Positions 34,153 to 44,445 of a stretch of DNA of 64,000 bases are shown one piece after another. The DNA comes from Kineothrix sp. IPX-CK. Its GTDB lineage: Bacteria > Bacillota > Clostridia > Lachnospirales > Lachnospiraceae. Every line of letters begins with the position of its first letter. The first letter of the stretch is position 1. The position numbers and the translations under genes were made by a program. The notes below the pieces were generated by a model that did not search any database, was not told the DNA's origin, and saw nothing but the letters and a program-made list of their open reading frames with translations. The DNA lies in NCBI RefSeq assembly GCF_039134705.1, contig NZ_CP146256.1, forward strand, positions 4,464,001 to 4,528,000, in the 5' to 3' direction.

Positions 34153-35316
34153 TTACCAATATAATAACCAGTCTCTATCAAGCCTCATCAAGGCTTCCAT
34201 GTAAAAATAATCTCCCCATGAATTACATTCGTCCACTCCGTAATGATTGCACGTATTGTAAGGCGAGCGATTAGAATAGGTACTGTGCAGCACCAGCCCG
34301 TTGGAAGACTTGGGATCCTTTACCGCATAATTATCATATATAGACTTTATAAGCTGCATTGCCAGCTTCTTATATACGTCTCTATCCTCTTTATCCATGA
34401 ATTTGACCATTTCCAGCATACCGCAGACAGCAATAGAAGCTGATGACGAATCCCTCGGCTGGTCATCCCCATCCGTAAATTCCAAATCCCAGAAAGGAAC
34501 CATATCCTTTGGCAAATGCTCTAAAAAGTACTGTGTTACATTCTTAAATATTCCAATATACTCTCTTCTCTTCGTATATTTATAGGCCAGTGCACTTCCA
34601 TAGATTCCCCATGCCTGCCCTCTCGCCCATGCGGACCCGTCTCTATAGCCCTGGCAAGTCGATCCATGGTCAGGCGCTCCGGTATTCATATCGAAAAAGA
34701 AGGTATGCCACGTGGAATAGTCATTGCGGATCACATTTCGGATTGCTGTATGTATATGCTTTTCAGCAATGTCCCGATATTTCTCGTCCCCGGTTTCCTC
34801 CGAAGCCCAATACAGAAGAGGCAGATTCAGCAGACAGTCTATAATCAGCCTATAATTCTCAGGCGCATCCATAGGCCCCCACGCCTGAATGAACTCACCG
34901 ATCGGATGAAATCTGGTGAGCAACTGATCTGCAGCTTTAATTGCCGCCTCCCTTCCCTTCCTGCTTCCAACCAGCTTATAACCGGCAACGCAGGAGGGCG
35001 AATATAGAAAGCCCATGTCGTGGTGATCCACTTCTATTTTATTGTTTATCCTATTCCAAAAACTGTTTATCTGAATCTCTCCGGCTTTCTTCAGCCTCTC
35101 ATCTCCCGTGTACTCGTAGGCCAGCCATATTTCTCCTGTCCAGAAGCCCGTAGTCCAATAGTTGTTCTCTATGGGCCTGTAAAAATTGTTTTCGCTGTAG
35201 GCGTTCTGAAACTTGTCGGTAAATTCGGGCAGATTGCGGATTGTCTGCTCTGAGCAAAACTGAAGCGCTCGTTTTATTTCTTCTCCGGTGATTACCGGCA
35301 TATTTCCAAATAGCAT
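34153..35316 (-). CDS. GH88 unsaturated glucuronyl hydrolase
   Basis: A 387-residue alpha/alpha-barrel glycoside hydrolase of family 88, which removes the unsaturated uronate from disaccharides made by lyases. Family features: WTTGFWTGEIWLAYEYTGD at about 53-71, DHHDMGFLYSPSC, GYRDGSAWARGQAWGIYG (about 220-237) and DSSSASIAVCGMLEM. No signal peptide, so it acts on imported oligosaccharides in the cytoplasm. The released 4-deoxy-5-ketouronate is the substrate of KduI/DhuI encoded nearby. AAGGAGG is 7 bases before ATG 35316. It is placed between the transporter permease gene and yesL, as in streptococcal and Bacillus glycosaminoglycan or pectin loci. Confidence 0.94.
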   Translation of the reverse strand: MLFGNMPVITGEEIKRALQFCSEQTIRNLPEFTDKFQNAYSENNFYRPIENNYWTTGFWTGEIWLAYEYTGDERLKKAGEIQINSFWNRINNKIEVDHHDMGFLYSPSCVAGYKLVGSRKGREAAIKAADQLLTRFHPIGEFIQAWGPMDAPENYRLIIDCLLNLPLLYWASEETGDEKYRDIAEKHIHTAIRNVIRNDYSTWHTFFFDMNTGAPDHGSTCQGYRDGSAWARGQAWGIYGSALAYKYTKRREYIGIFKNVTQYFLEHLPKDMVPFWDLEFTDGDDQPRDSSSASIAVCGMLEMVKFMDKEDRDVYKKLAMQLIKSIYDNYAVKDPKSSNGLVLHSTYSNRSPYNTCNHYGVDECNSWGDYFYMEALMRLDRDWLLYW

Positions 35317-35338
35317 GCCCTTGCCTCCTTTTAAAATC

Positions 35339-36205
35339 TTAACCTTTTAATCCGGTGGACGCGACTCCCTCTACAAAGTATTTCTGCAAGCACAAAAATA
35401 CTATAATAACCGGAATCAAGGATACCACGGAGCCTGCCATAATAAGCCCGTATTCCGCCGAATACTGTCCGATGAACATCTTTAATCCGAGCTGTATCGT
35501 CTTCTTTGTCTCTGTTTTTAAGTAAATCAACGGTCCCAGATAGTCGTTCCACGTGTTAACAAAGGTAAAAATAGTGAGCGTGGATAGCGCAGGCTTCGAC
35601 AGAGGAAGCATTATTTTAAGGTAAATCCGGTATTCGCTCATGCCGTCGATCCTCGCTGCCTCGCATAAATCGTTAGGGATTCCTTCATAAAACTGTTTCA
35701 TTAGGAATACCCCGAAGGCTGAAAACGCCTGCAGACAAATCATAGCCAGCAGCTTATCGTTGAGCCCCATTCCTCTCATCATAATGAACTGGGGGACCAT
35801 ATATACCTGCCAAGGCATTGCAATCGTGGATATATATGCCAAAAAAAGTACATTTTTATGTTTAAACTCCAACTTCGCAAAAGAATAGGCGGCAAAGCTC
35901 GATGTGAGCAATTGTAAAAAGGTGACTACAATCGTTAAAAATATCGTATTCTGAACGAATTGCAAAAGCGGAATCTTTGTCCATATCTTAATATAATTGT
36001 CCCATTTGGGAACTTCCGGTATCCAGACAAAAGGATTCATCAGAAAAACCTCTCTGTTGGATTTAATGGATGCGGATAGCATCCACAAAAACGGAACGAT
36101 CATAATCGCGGTAATTATAAGCAGAATAAGATATATACCAACTTTTCCGGCAATCTTATTTCTTTTTCTCGATTTAAATTTTTTTACTGAAACACTACTT
36201 CCCAT
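35339..36205 (-). CDS. ABC sugar importer permease (MalG/CUT1 type)
   Basis: About 288 residues with six membrane helices. The EAA loop, which docks on the ATPase, reads DLCEAARIDGMSEYRIYLKI (about 190-210). The C-terminus PVIIVFLCLQKYFVEGVASTGLKG is typical of MalG-type subunits. Start is ATG 36205, 6 bases after AAAAAGGAGG, not the longer frame to 36253. It pairs with the permease 36231-37280 and the binding protein 37352-38734 in the same operon. The ATPase is absent; CUT1 importers of Firmicutes usually share MsmK encoded elsewhere. Confidence 0.93.
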   Translation of the reverse strand: MGSSVSVKKFKSRKRNKIAGKVGIYLILLIITAIMIVPFLWMLSASIKSNREVFLMNPFVWIPEVPKWDNYIKIWTKIPLLQFVQNTIFLTIVVTFLQLLTSSFAAYSFAKLEFKHKNVLFLAYISTIAMPWQVYMVPQFIMMRGMGLNDKLLAMICLQAFSAFGVFLMKQFYEGIPNDLCEAARIDGMSEYRIYLKIMLPLSKPALSTLTIFTFVNTWNDYLGPLIYLKTETKKTIQLGLKMFIGQYSAEYGLIMAGSVVSLIPVIIVFLCLQKYFVEGVASTGLKG

Positions 36206-36230
36206 TACGGTTCCTCCTTTTTGGTTTATT

Positions 36231-37280
36231 TTATTCCCCCAGCTTTTTTTCATACCGGAACTGTATCAGCGTAACGATAAGCACCAATACGAACAATACC
36301 ATCGCGATAGCGCTGGAATATCCCAAATCCCAATAATTGAATGCATTCTGATAAATGTAATAAACAAGGACCGTGGAAGAAATGCTCAGCTTTCCATCTC
36401 CGCCTCCGGCCAGCATAATTGCAATATCATATACCTTGAAGCAATTGATGGTTAGCATCACCACAACAAAAAATGTGGTGGCACGAAGCTGCGGCCATGT
36501 GATAAACTTGAACTTCTGCCATGTATTGGCACCGTCCAGACTGCCCGCTTCGTATAATTCGGCAGAAATACCCTGAAGTCCTGCCAGATAGATTACCATA
36601 TAATAACCCATGTATTTCCACACACTGAATAATATTAAGGTAAGGAGTATAAGACTTCCGCTGAACCACTTGGGCAGATTATCCTGCGGCACTCCAAATA
36701 CGTTTAACAGCAGATAATTTACCGGCCCTTTCGACGGGTGAAAAATCATGCTCCATACCGCTGTTATTGCCACTAAGGATGCTACATAAGGGAAAAATGC
36801 CACTGTTCGGAAGAATCCCCTCGCTCTGATTTTTTGATTCAGCACGATAGCCAGAGCTAACGAGGCTATCATCGTAAGAGGTACCGTTCCTATAACGTAA
36901 ATGATCGTGTTTTTAAGCGCCGCCACAAAAAAAGTATCTCCAGTGAGCCTTTTGAAATTATCCAGGGCAGCGAATTCAATCGTGTTGTTTCCGTCCCATT
37001 TCATGAAGGCGAGCAAAAAGGCGAATACGATAGGAACGAGAGTAAATACGGCAAATCCTATAAAATTGGGCGCAATAAACGAGTAGGCTACCAAGTCTCT
37101 TTTCGCTTCTCTGCTTATCCTTCTGTTATTTCTGATTGCCGTGGCCTTACGCTGCACGCTCTCTCTTTTGGCAATCAGCTTTTGTTTTTTCTTCATATCC
37201 ATTTCGATACGAATCTGCTTCATCAAATCCGAGGACTCCACTTCCAGCTTTTTCATCCGGGCTGTCTTTTTTGCGTCCAT
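36231..37280 (-). CDS. ABC sugar importer permease (MalF/CUT1 type)
   Basis: 349 residues. An unusually long basic, charged N-terminus (about 65 residues, with KKKQKLIAKRESVQRKATA) may form a coiled coil, followed by six membrane helices. The EAA loop is LYEAGSLDGANTWQKFKFIT. AYSFIAPNFIGFAVFTLVPI is the family's first helix. Together with the MalG-type partner it forms the pore. The long N-terminal extension is seen in some UgpA/LplB-like permeases of Lachnospiraceae. Order in the operon: binding protein, this gene, second permease, GH88, yesL. Confidence 0.92.
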   Translation of the reverse strand: MDAKKTARMKKLEVESSDLMKQIRIEMDMKKKQKLIAKRESVQRKATAIRNNRRISREAKRDLVAYSFIAPNFIGFAVFTLVPIVFAFLLAFMKWDGNNTIEFAALDNFKRLTGDTFFVAALKNTIIYVIGTVPLTMIASLALAIVLNQKIRARGFFRTVAFFPYVASLVAITAVWSMIFHPSKGPVNYLLLNVFGVPQDNLPKWFSGSLILLTLILFSVWKYMGYYMVIYLAGLQGISAELYEAGSLDGANTWQKFKFITWPQLRATTFFVVVMLTINCFKVYDIAIMLAGGGDGKLSISSTVLVYYIYQNAFNYWDLGYSSAIAMVLFVLVLIVTLIQFRYEKKLGE

Positions 37281-37351
37281 TTAAATAACCTCTTTCTGAT
37301 AGTTCGGGGCCGGTATTTACCAGCCCCGGAATTGTCATATTTACTTAAGGA

Positions 37352-38734
37352 TTACTGTCCTAAAATTTTTCCGACTTCATCATTCATCGCTGCGATACCT
37401 TCGTCAACGGTCATTTCGCGATTCATGATGGATTTGTGATATGTATCGAGAATATCGTTAACTGCGGATACATTTTCTGCATAAGGAACTTCCAGATATA
37501 AGTTAGATACATTAAGAGCTTCTTTGCTCGCATCGTCTTGCGGGAATCCGTCAAGGCCGGAAATAATGCCTGCAACTTCATCGTTCATAAGTGCGGGGAA
37601 GTTGCCTGTTTCAGCCATAACTTTCGCACCTTCCGCACTGGATACCCAGTTTACGAAATCAAATGCTGCCTGTTTCTGATCGGATACGCTTGTTACTGCC
37701 AGACCCGTAATCGTACCGAGTGTGGAACCCGCTTCTACGCCTTCTGCGTGAGGATATTTTACCATACCCCAGTTGCCGCAAAGAGAAGCATCATACTCGC
37801 CGCTGGCAATATTGGACATCAAAGTAGATATAAACCATGAACCCATATTCATCATCGCTACATCTCCGCCTGAAAATGCTGCGGAATAGTGTAAGCCTTC
37901 TGCACTCAGATCAGCATAATTCCTGCAGATCTGGTCATCTTCCTGCTTCAGGACCATTTCATAATACGGTTTAAAGAAATCATAGTTTCCATCCAGGATG
38001 GTATGCTGTCCGTCAAGCACGCCGAACAACTGGACAGCACTTCTCCATGTATGATAATGTGTACCGTAAATCTGAGAACCGAAGGTAGGGTCTGCTACCT
38101 GTCTTGCCAGAGCATCGTATTCATCGAAGGTCATATCGTTTGTAGGATAATCAACACCCGCTGCATCAAAAATGTCCTTATTGTAGAAAACTACCCAGAA
38201 GTCATTTCTGAAGGGAAGCTCATAAAGGCTTCCGTCTACCGTAACCTGCTTATCAACGCCGCCGTACTGGCTAAGATCGATGCCTGCCGCGGAAATGTAG
38301 CTGTCAAGAGGTTCCAGCGTATTTTTGGAAACCAAGGTCGCATAACCGGGAACATCCTTGATCGTAACTACGTCGAAATCAGAACCGCTACCGGATAATT
38401 CCGTCGCAAGTACTGTCATGTAATCCGTAGATCCTAAATCTACCATTTCAACTGTAACGTTAGGATTAGCCGTTTCATACGCTTCCTTCAGCGCTTCCCA
38501 GTAAGGCGTAATGTCTTTATCCCATATCGCCCACTTAAGTGTAACGGGCCCCGCCGTATCCGCCTCTCCGGTATCCTCTGCCTCCGCTGCTTCCTCAGCC
38601 GCCGGTGTCTCCGCAGCCGTACTTTCCGTCTCCGTCGTAGCTGCCGGCGTATCTGCTGCCGCAGAACCGCATCCGGCGAACAAGGTTGCCATCATTGTTG
38701 TTGCAAGAAAAATTCCTAAAAGCCTTTTTTTCAT
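37352..38734 (-). CDS. lipoprotein sugar-binding protein of the ABC importer
   Basis: 460 residues, family 1 extracellular solute-binding protein. The lipobox is TLFAGC (Cys about 22), so it is anchored to the outer membrane face, followed by a low-complexity linker rich in Thr, Ala and Glu (about 25-65). Then comes LKWAIWDKDITPYWEALKEA and the usual two-lobe pattern, with KQAAFDFVNWVSSAEGAKVM near the end. It would capture the oligosaccharide for the two permeases encoded downstream. Given the GH88 and Kdu enzymes, an unsaturated oligouronide is the likely ligand. AAGGGAGG precedes ATG 38734. Confidence 0.93.
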   Translation of the reverse strand: MKKRLLGIFLATTMMATLFAGCGSAAADTPAATTETESTAAETPAAEEAAEAEDTGEADTAGPVTLKWAIWDKDITPYWEALKEAYETANPNVTVEMVDLGSTDYMTVLATELSGSGSDFDVVTIKDVPGYATLVSKNTLEPLDSYISAAGIDLSQYGGVDKQVTVDGSLYELPFRNDFWVVFYNKDIFDAAGVDYPTNDMTFDEYDALARQVADPTFGSQIYGTHYHTWRSAVQLFGVLDGQHTILDGNYDFFKPYYEMVLKQEDDQICRNYADLSAEGLHYSAAFSGGDVAMMNMGSWFISTLMSNIASGEYDASLCGNWGMVKYPHAEGVEAGSTLGTITGLAVTSVSDQKQAAFDFVNWVSSAEGAKVMAETGNFPALMNDEVAGIISGLDGFPQDDASKEALNVSNLYLEVPYAENVSAVNDILDTYHKSIMNREMTVDEGIAAMNDEVGKILGQ

Positions 38735-39069
38735 GAATAGATTCCTCCCTTTTCACGATAATTAATTTAATAGTAGCAAACATACCCTTAAGGTTATTAA
38801 CCCGATGGGCTAATGTGGTTTAAGTATATAAATTATTTGTTTTATTTTACATGAAAAATTTCTTTATTTCATTCATAATTCATTCTTAATTCTCGATCAT
38901 CCGGAAAAAAAGCTTCACTTTTTTTGATTAAGATGCACTATTTTTTCTACTTTGTCGTTTTATTGGTTTTTCCTTTTCAACAAAACTTCGGTTGTGCTAG
39001 AATACATTCAAAGACATCGTATTGCACAGTTCAGCGTAAAGGTCTCTTAGATTGGGAAGGGGGAACAAT
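38735..39069. other. divergent control region between binding protein and yesM
   Basis: 335 bases of AT-rich sequence without a gene. It holds an 11-bp palindrome GGTTATTAACC (38792-38802) and, on the plus strand, TTTCAA with TAGAAT 17 bases later (near 38975-39003) as a possible yesM promoter. Further A/T-rich imperfect repeats are present. YesN, an AraC-type response regulator, would be expected to act here. Nothing else is recognised. Confidence 0.5.
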
Positions 39070-40938
39070 ATGATTCCTGCAAGATATAAACTGAGCAAAT
39101 ACCTTCATACAATACGTGCACGTATTTTGCTTAGCACCGTCATGTTAATCGTCATTATAAGCATTATCATAACCTCTATCAGCTATTTCGTGGTTTCTAC
39201 CAGCCTACAGAAGAATTTAATCCAAACTTCAGAGACTAAGCTGGCCTTTTTATGCTCGTCCATAGATGCTAACATAGGCAACGTTATTGGCTTCATCCGC
39301 TCCTGTCAGATCAGCAGTAAAATCAAAAACTTCGCTGCGGAAGCGGATACGGGCAGCAACAGCATTAAACGGGAGGCCCACGATTTTATCATGGAAACCT
39401 ACGCGGCCAATGCCGCTCTTCCTTCTTCGCTCATTCGTCTCGTAATCATCGGCAAGGAAAGAAGCGACATCGTACAAGTGGTGGAATCTCCTTATTCCAC
39501 CGTAGCGGTTTCCGCCAATGCCATTTTATCTCTTTCTTATTTCGATACACTTCACTCCAATCCGGGGGAGGTATCCACAGGAATATTAATGGACCCCTTT
39601 TTTACTACGAAGCAGGTCCCCATGATTCCTTTTGTCCATACCATCGATCATCCTTATGAAGCCGGCGAACTTGGATATATTTATACGGAGATGTCCCTCT
39701 CCGTTATTACCAGCCCCATTAAGAACTATTTGTCGGAAACGGACAGCCGTTTTTTCTTTCAGATAGGAGATTACCTCTATGAGTATAGCGACCATACACT
39801 GGTTCCCGCTTCGATCCAGTTCGAATTAGAAGAAGATTTGTCTGATATCTCTCTAAGCAGCGATACCGTCATACAAAAGGTCTATAATCCGGAAAGTAAA
39901 GGTTATTCCATTATGATAACACGCCCTCTCGGCACCAAGGGCTGGTATGTGACCGAGTGCCTGGACCAAACAGTACTGTCCCAAAACATTTACCGTACGT
40001 TTTTCTTAATAGCTTTGATCATTCTTACTTCCGCCAGCATAATCGGAATCCTTCTTTCCTGGTTCTTGTCCAAAACGGTAAATGTTCCGGTCCATAAACT
40101 TCAGGAAAGGATGAAGAGAATCGCAGGCGGCGATTTCGAAAGAGACCCTTCAACGGAGTGGGAGCATGAACTGGGTGACATCGGTAAGAATATCAACGAC
40201 TTGTCAGAAAATGTACAATTGCTGATAAATCAAAGAATAGCAGATGAGCGGCAGAAGAAGGATTATGAATATAAAATGCTGCAAAGTCAGATTAATCCCC
40301 ATTTTATATACAATACACTCAATTCCATTAAATGGATGGCTACTATTCAGAATGCCTCGGGTATCGCCGAGATGACCACATCTCTTTCCCGTCTGTTGAA
40401 GGACATTGCCAAAGGGACTACCAATCTCGTTACCTTAGAGCATGAAATTTCTTTAATCAATGATTATTTTACCATACAGCAATACCGTTACGGCGGTACT
40501 ATCACACTTCATTATAATATTGAAGACGAAGCCTTAACCTCTTGCAGGATATTGAAGTTCACTTTACAGCCTATTGTGGAGAATTCCATTTTTCATGGTA
40601 TTGAGCCGAAAGGAAACGCAGGAAGCATCGAAATTCATATCTACCGGGATGAGGCTTATGACGTACATATCGATATTACCGACGACGGAGTAGGCATGAC
40701 GCCGGAGGTGGCCGCTCATCTTCTTGATACGGAGATTCCGGCGGAATCCTCGTTCTTTAAGGAATTCGGCATCAGCAACGTTCACAAGCGTTTGCAATAT
40801 GAATTCGGCGATAAATACGGACTATCCGCGAAAAGCAAAATAGGTGAATTCACAACTATTTCTATATTGCTGCCGTTCCAATTAGAGCCTTGCGATTCGA
40901 AGGATTCAGAATCTCAGACCCAGGGGGGGATCTCATGA
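39070..40938 (+). CDS. yesM: YesM-type sensor histidine kinase
   Basis: About 622 residues. First membrane helix at about 20-43, a large extracellular domain to about 310, second helix TFFLIALIILTSASIIGILLS-like at about 318-338, HAMP, then the His_kinase (LytS/YesM) domain with the His in QSQINPHFIYNTLNSIKWMA. The ATPase end is DDGVGMTPEVA. This class pairs with AraC-type response regulators and senses extracellular sugars or the binding-protein complex. ATG 39070 follows GGGGGA; the TTG at 39052 is less likely. Overlaps the following yesN start by 4 bases. Confidence 0.92.
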   Translation: MIPARYKLSKYLHTIRARILLSTVMLIVIISIIITSISYFVVSTSLQKNLIQTSETKLAFLCSSIDANIGNVIGFIRSCQISSKIKNFAAEADTGSNSIKREAHDFIMETYAANAALPSSLIRLVIIGKERSDIVQVVESPYSTVAVSANAILSLSYFDTLHSNPGEVSTGILMDPFFTTKQVPMIPFVHTIDHPYEAGELGYIYTEMSLSVITSPIKNYLSETDSRFFFQIGDYLYEYSDHTLVPASIQFELEEDLSDISLSSDTVIQKVYNPESKGYSIMITRPLGTKGWYVTECLDQTVLSQNIYRTFFLIALIILTSASIIGILLSWFLSKTVNVPVHKLQERMKRIAGGDFERDPSTEWEHELGDIGKNINDLSENVQLLINQRIADERQKKDYEYKMLQSQINPHFIYNTLNSIKWMATIQNASGIAEMTTSLSRLLKDIAKGTTNLVTLEHEISLINDYFTIQQYRYGGTITLHYNIEDEALTSCRILKFTLQPIVENSIFHGIEPKGNAGSIEIHIYRDEAYDVHIDITDDGVGMTPEVAAHLLDTEIPAESSFFKEFGISNVHKRLQYEFGDKYGLSAKSKIGEFTTISILLPFQLEPCDSKDSESQTQGGIS

Positions 40939-42533
40939 TTAATTTACTTATAGCCGATGATGAGCCGTTGGTGCAGGCGGGCATCAAATCCATGCTGAAC
41001 TGGGAGGATTACGATATAAATATTATAGGAACAGCGACCAATGGCGCCGTCGCTTACAATATGATAAAGGAGCATTCTCCTGAAATAGTCATAACGGACA
41101 TTAAGATGCCTCTCATGAGCGGTCTTGAACTGGCTAAGAAATGTTATGAAGAAGGAATGTCTCTGCCTGTATTTATCATCCTTACCAGCTACGAAGAATT
41201 CCAGTTCGTAAAGGAAGCCCTTACCTATCAGGTCGTCGATTACCTTGTAAAGCTGGAGCTGACTCCTGAGATTCTTGGAGAATCCTTAAAGCGCGCTATC
41301 GGAAAGATGTCCGAGCTGCAGAAAAAAATAAGCGGTACAGATACTTCTATCAGCAGTATTTACTTATTAAAGGAGCAGTTTTACACGAGGCTGGTTTTGA
41401 ACCTGTTCGAATCTGAGCATCAATTTGAAACTCAATTCAATAACCTCAACATCGATTTCAATTACAAAGCCTTTGCCGCCTCTTATATCGAAATACAAAG
41501 TACGAAACTGCCTTCCATGTCCTCAGAAAAGAAACTTAACCTATACACCAGCAGCCTGCAAATTGTAAGGGAGCTTACGGCTAAATACATTCCCTGCCAT
41601 GTTCTGTCACTGGATACGAAGCATTTTGCTATTATCTTCTTTTTGGATAAGTACACCGAAGAGTTTAAGGAGATTATCCGCAGCACCATAGAACAGGTCT
41701 CTTCCATGCTCTACAACTATTACAGTGTCACCATACTGGCCAGTATCGGAGCGGTGGTAAAAAAGCCAATTCAAATTGCTTCTTCCTTTCAGGATGCTAA
41801 GCAGATATTTTCACAGCTGACACCGGAGCAGCCTCTTCTTTTTGCAGAGGATACTCCTTACGACAAGCCTCTTAGAAATGTTTTCAATATGTCTTTATTC
41901 AAAGAGGACATACGAAAGGCCTATGCCGAATTCGACGAAAAGGCCCTTTATGCTATTTTTACTTCTATCATGGAGCTGTTCCAGAATCGGCCCGCCCACT
42001 ACGTACAAGCCCTGGACGCTGCCGGGAATATTTTATATCTGTCCCTTTCCCTTTTGAATAACGGCGAACAGATAGTATCGGAAATATTCAAAAATAAAAG
42101 CAACGGCTATCGTTCTCTTTACGAGCTTACCAATGTGGAACAGATATTGGCTTGGCTGACCATATTCCGTGACGGGCTGTGCGAAAGCTTCGCTACCCAC
42201 AACAAGGATTATAAGAACCATATCGTTATCAACGTGAAAAAGTATATAACTGAACATGTAGAGGAAAAGCTAACCTTAAATAAAGTGGCCGAGGTTTTTA
42301 ATATAAGCCCAAACTATTTAAGCGTCCTTTTTTCCAAATACAATGATTTAGGATTTACCGATTACATCAATCAGAGTAAAATCGACTCCGCAAAAAAGAT
42401 GATGACAAATGGTGATCTTAAGATATATGAAATATCTGATGTCCTCGGTTTTGAAAGTGCATTTTATTTCAGCCGCGTGTTTAAAAAGGTAACCGGAGTC
42501 TCTCCCAGGGATTATATGAGCCAAATTATATAA
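40935..42533 (+). CDS. yesN: YesN-type response regulator with AraC DNA-binding domain
   Basis: About 532 residues. The receiver domain shows LLIADDEPLVQAGIKSML and VITDIKMPLMSGLEL with phospho-acceptor Asp; the middle 250 residues are a helical linker typical of the class; the C-terminal AraC HTH pair reads LTLNKVAEVFNISPNYLSVL and ISDVLGFESAFYFSRVFKK. ATG 40935 lies 6 bases after GGGGGG and overlaps the yesM stop (ATGA). It should activate the ABC importer and possibly the lyase gene following it. The target site is not obvious. Confidence 0.92.
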   Translation: MINLLIADDEPLVQAGIKSMLNWEDYDINIIGTATNGAVAYNMIKEHSPEIVITDIKMPLMSGLELAKKCYEEGMSLPVFIILTSYEEFQFVKEALTYQVVDYLVKLELTPEILGESLKRAIGKMSELQKKISGTDTSISSIYLLKEQFYTRLVLNLFESEHQFETQFNNLNIDFNYKAFAASYIEIQSTKLPSMSSEKKLNLYTSSLQIVRELTAKYIPCHVLSLDTKHFAIIFFLDKYTEEFKEIIRSTIEQVSSMLYNYYSVTILASIGAVVKKPIQIASSFQDAKQIFSQLTPEQPLLFAEDTPYDKPLRNVFNMSLFKEDIRKAYAEFDEKALYAIFTSIMELFQNRPAHYVQALDAAGNILYLSLSLLNNGEQIVSEIFKNKSNGYRSLYELTNVEQILAWLTIFRDGLCESFATHNKDYKNHIVINVKKYITEHVEEKLTLNKVAEVFNISPNYLSVLFSKYNDLGFTDYINQSKIDSAKKMMTNGDLKIYEISDVLGFESAFYFSRVFKKVTGVSPRDYMSQII

Positions 42534-42590
42534 ATACTAAATAAGAAAGTGACGATTGGTCTTTTGTTCTAGAAAGGAATGGTTATCCGT

Positions 42591-44414
42591 ATGTTTTTTG
42601 AATTTGCTAAGGAGTACAAGCAATCACTTATTCCCTTTACCCCCTTTGCCCCCATTACCAACAGGGAGGCTTGGAATGCTTTGGATATGCAGTGGCGGAA
42701 GGAATCAATCAGACTGGGTGAAAAATACCTGGGATTTTCCTTTCCTTATATCTCAGCCTCTGATTTCATGGATTTTTTGAAGACAGGAAACAGGGTCCGT
42801 TTCGAGTCCAAATCCTTCTCTAAGCGTTTGGCTCTCAGTGCGTTGATACTTGCGGAATGTACGGAAAATGAAGGGAGGTTCATGCAAGATATTATAAACG
42901 GTATTTTTTCTATTTGCGAGGAAAGTGCATGGCAGCTTCCGGCACACAATTCCTATATCCGCGACTGCGAACAGCTTCCTCTCCCCGATGCGACATCTCC
43001 CGTATTGGACCTGTTTGCCTGCGAGACAGGTGCAGTTTTGGCTGCTGCCTATTATCTGATGAAGAACCCTCTGGATGAAATCAGCCCCTTCATAACGAAA
43101 AGGATTCTCTCGGAGCTTAAGCACCGCATCTTTACCCCTTATCTAAACGTCCATTTCTGGTGGATGGGCAACGGAATTGAGCCGATGAATAACTGGACGA
43201 TCTGGTGCACGCAGAATGTCCTGCTTTCCGTTTTCTTAACGGATAAGAATGAGGATATCAGACACGACGTTTTTCTGAAGGCTTGTGAAAGCACCGATCA
43301 CTTTCTTGCCGAATACGAAGAGGACGGCTGTTGTGACGAAGGCGCTCAATACTACCGCCATGCCGGTCTTTGCCTGTTCAATACCATGGAAATACTAAAT
43401 GCAATAACGAAAGGTCACTTCGCACCCCTCTATGAGGATACGAAAATCCAAAATATTGCTTCCTACATACTGAACGTTCATATCGATGATAAATATTATG
43501 TGAACTTTGCGGATTGCTCTCCGGCCGCAGGACGCGCAGGAGTACGGGAATATTTATTTGCCAGGCGGACCGGCAATAAGGTGATGGAGCAGTTTGCCGC
43601 TGACGATTTCAAGAAGGACCTGCCTGCATCTTTCCTTCTGTCTTCGGAAAATAATCTGTACTATCGTTTGCAGAACGCATTTACCGCTGCGGAGATAAAG
43701 GCTTGTGATACCAGCTTTCCGCTTCCCCGCCGGGATATTTTTTATCCCAGTACAGGTCTCTTTATTGCAAGGGACGAACGGCTTTTCCTTGCCGTAAAAG
43801 CCGGAGATAACGGAGACAGCCATAACCATAACGATACCGGAAGCTTTACCGTATACAAAGACGGCAGGCCCATGTTCATCGACATCGGAGTGGAAAGCTA
43901 TACAAAGAAAACCTTCTCATCCCGGCGTTACGAAATATGGACCATGCAGTCAGCCTATCACAACCTTCCTACGGTGAACGGCTTTATGCAAAAGGACGGG
44001 GCCGAATATAAGGCAAAGGATGTGATCTGCCGAATGGAAAAAGATATATGCGATATCGAAATGGATATCTCCGGGGCTTATCCTATGGAATGTAACCTTC
44101 TTTTCTATAAACGGCGTGCAGCCTTATACAAGGGCAAATATATCGCTATTGAGGACAGCTTTTCTGCCCCTGCTTCTCAGGTCGTTATCAGCCTTATGTC
44201 CTATGAAAAGCCTGTAGTCAGTCATTCATCCGGCGGGAGCAGTGTCACTGTTTCCATAGGTACTTTGGGGAAGATACAGATAGAGGGCGGAAATATTTAT
44301 AATATAGAAGAAATTCCAATAACCGACCCTCGCCTGGCGGTTGTCTGGGAGCACGAAATCTACCGCATTTTGGTCATACCGGATAAAGGTAAATTGAAAA
44401 TGTTGATTTCATAA
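42591..44414 (+). CDS. heparinase II/III-family polysaccharide lyase (cytoplasmic)
   Basis: About 607 residues. An N-terminal alpha/alpha toroid (with WWMGNGIEPMNNWTIWCTQN, about 195-214) is followed by a beta-sandwich that carries the heparinase II/III signature: GDNGDSHNHNDTGSFTVYKD, with the His/Asn set, and WTMQSAYHNLPTVNG. No signal peptide, so it acts inside the cell on imported oligouronides, giving unsaturated sugars for GH88. I chose ATG 42591 because the GAAAGGA site is against the earlier ATG 42579. Substrate could be glycosaminoglycan, alginate-type or pectin oligosaccharides; the gene neighbours favour glycosaminoglycan or pectin. Confidence 0.86.
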   Translation: MFFEFAKEYKQSLIPFTPFAPITNREAWNALDMQWRKESIRLGEKYLGFSFPYISASDFMDFLKTGNRVRFESKSFSKRLALSALILAECTENEGRFMQDIINGIFSICEESAWQLPAHNSYIRDCEQLPLPDATSPVLDLFACETGAVLAAAYYLMKNPLDEISPFITKRILSELKHRIFTPYLNVHFWWMGNGIEPMNNWTIWCTQNVLLSVFLTDKNEDIRHDVFLKACESTDHFLAEYEEDGCCDEGAQYYRHAGLCLFNTMEILNAITKGHFAPLYEDTKIQNIASYILNVHIDDKYYVNFADCSPAAGRAGVREYLFARRTGNKVMEQFAADDFKKDLPASFLLSSENNLYYRLQNAFTAAEIKACDTSFPLPRRDIFYPSTGLFIARDERLFLAVKAGDNGDSHNHNDTGSFTVYKDGRPMFIDIGVESYTKKTFSSRRYEIWTMQSAYHNLPTVNGFMQKDGAEYKAKDVICRMEKDICDIEMDISGAYPMECNLLFYKRRAALYKGKYIAIEDSFSAPASQVVISLMSYEKPVVSHSSGGSSVTVSIGTLGKIQIEGGNIYNIEEIPITDPRLAVVWEHEIYRILVIPDKGKLKMLIS

Positions 44415-44445
44415 AGTACATTAAGGTATACAAAAGGAGGAAGCA

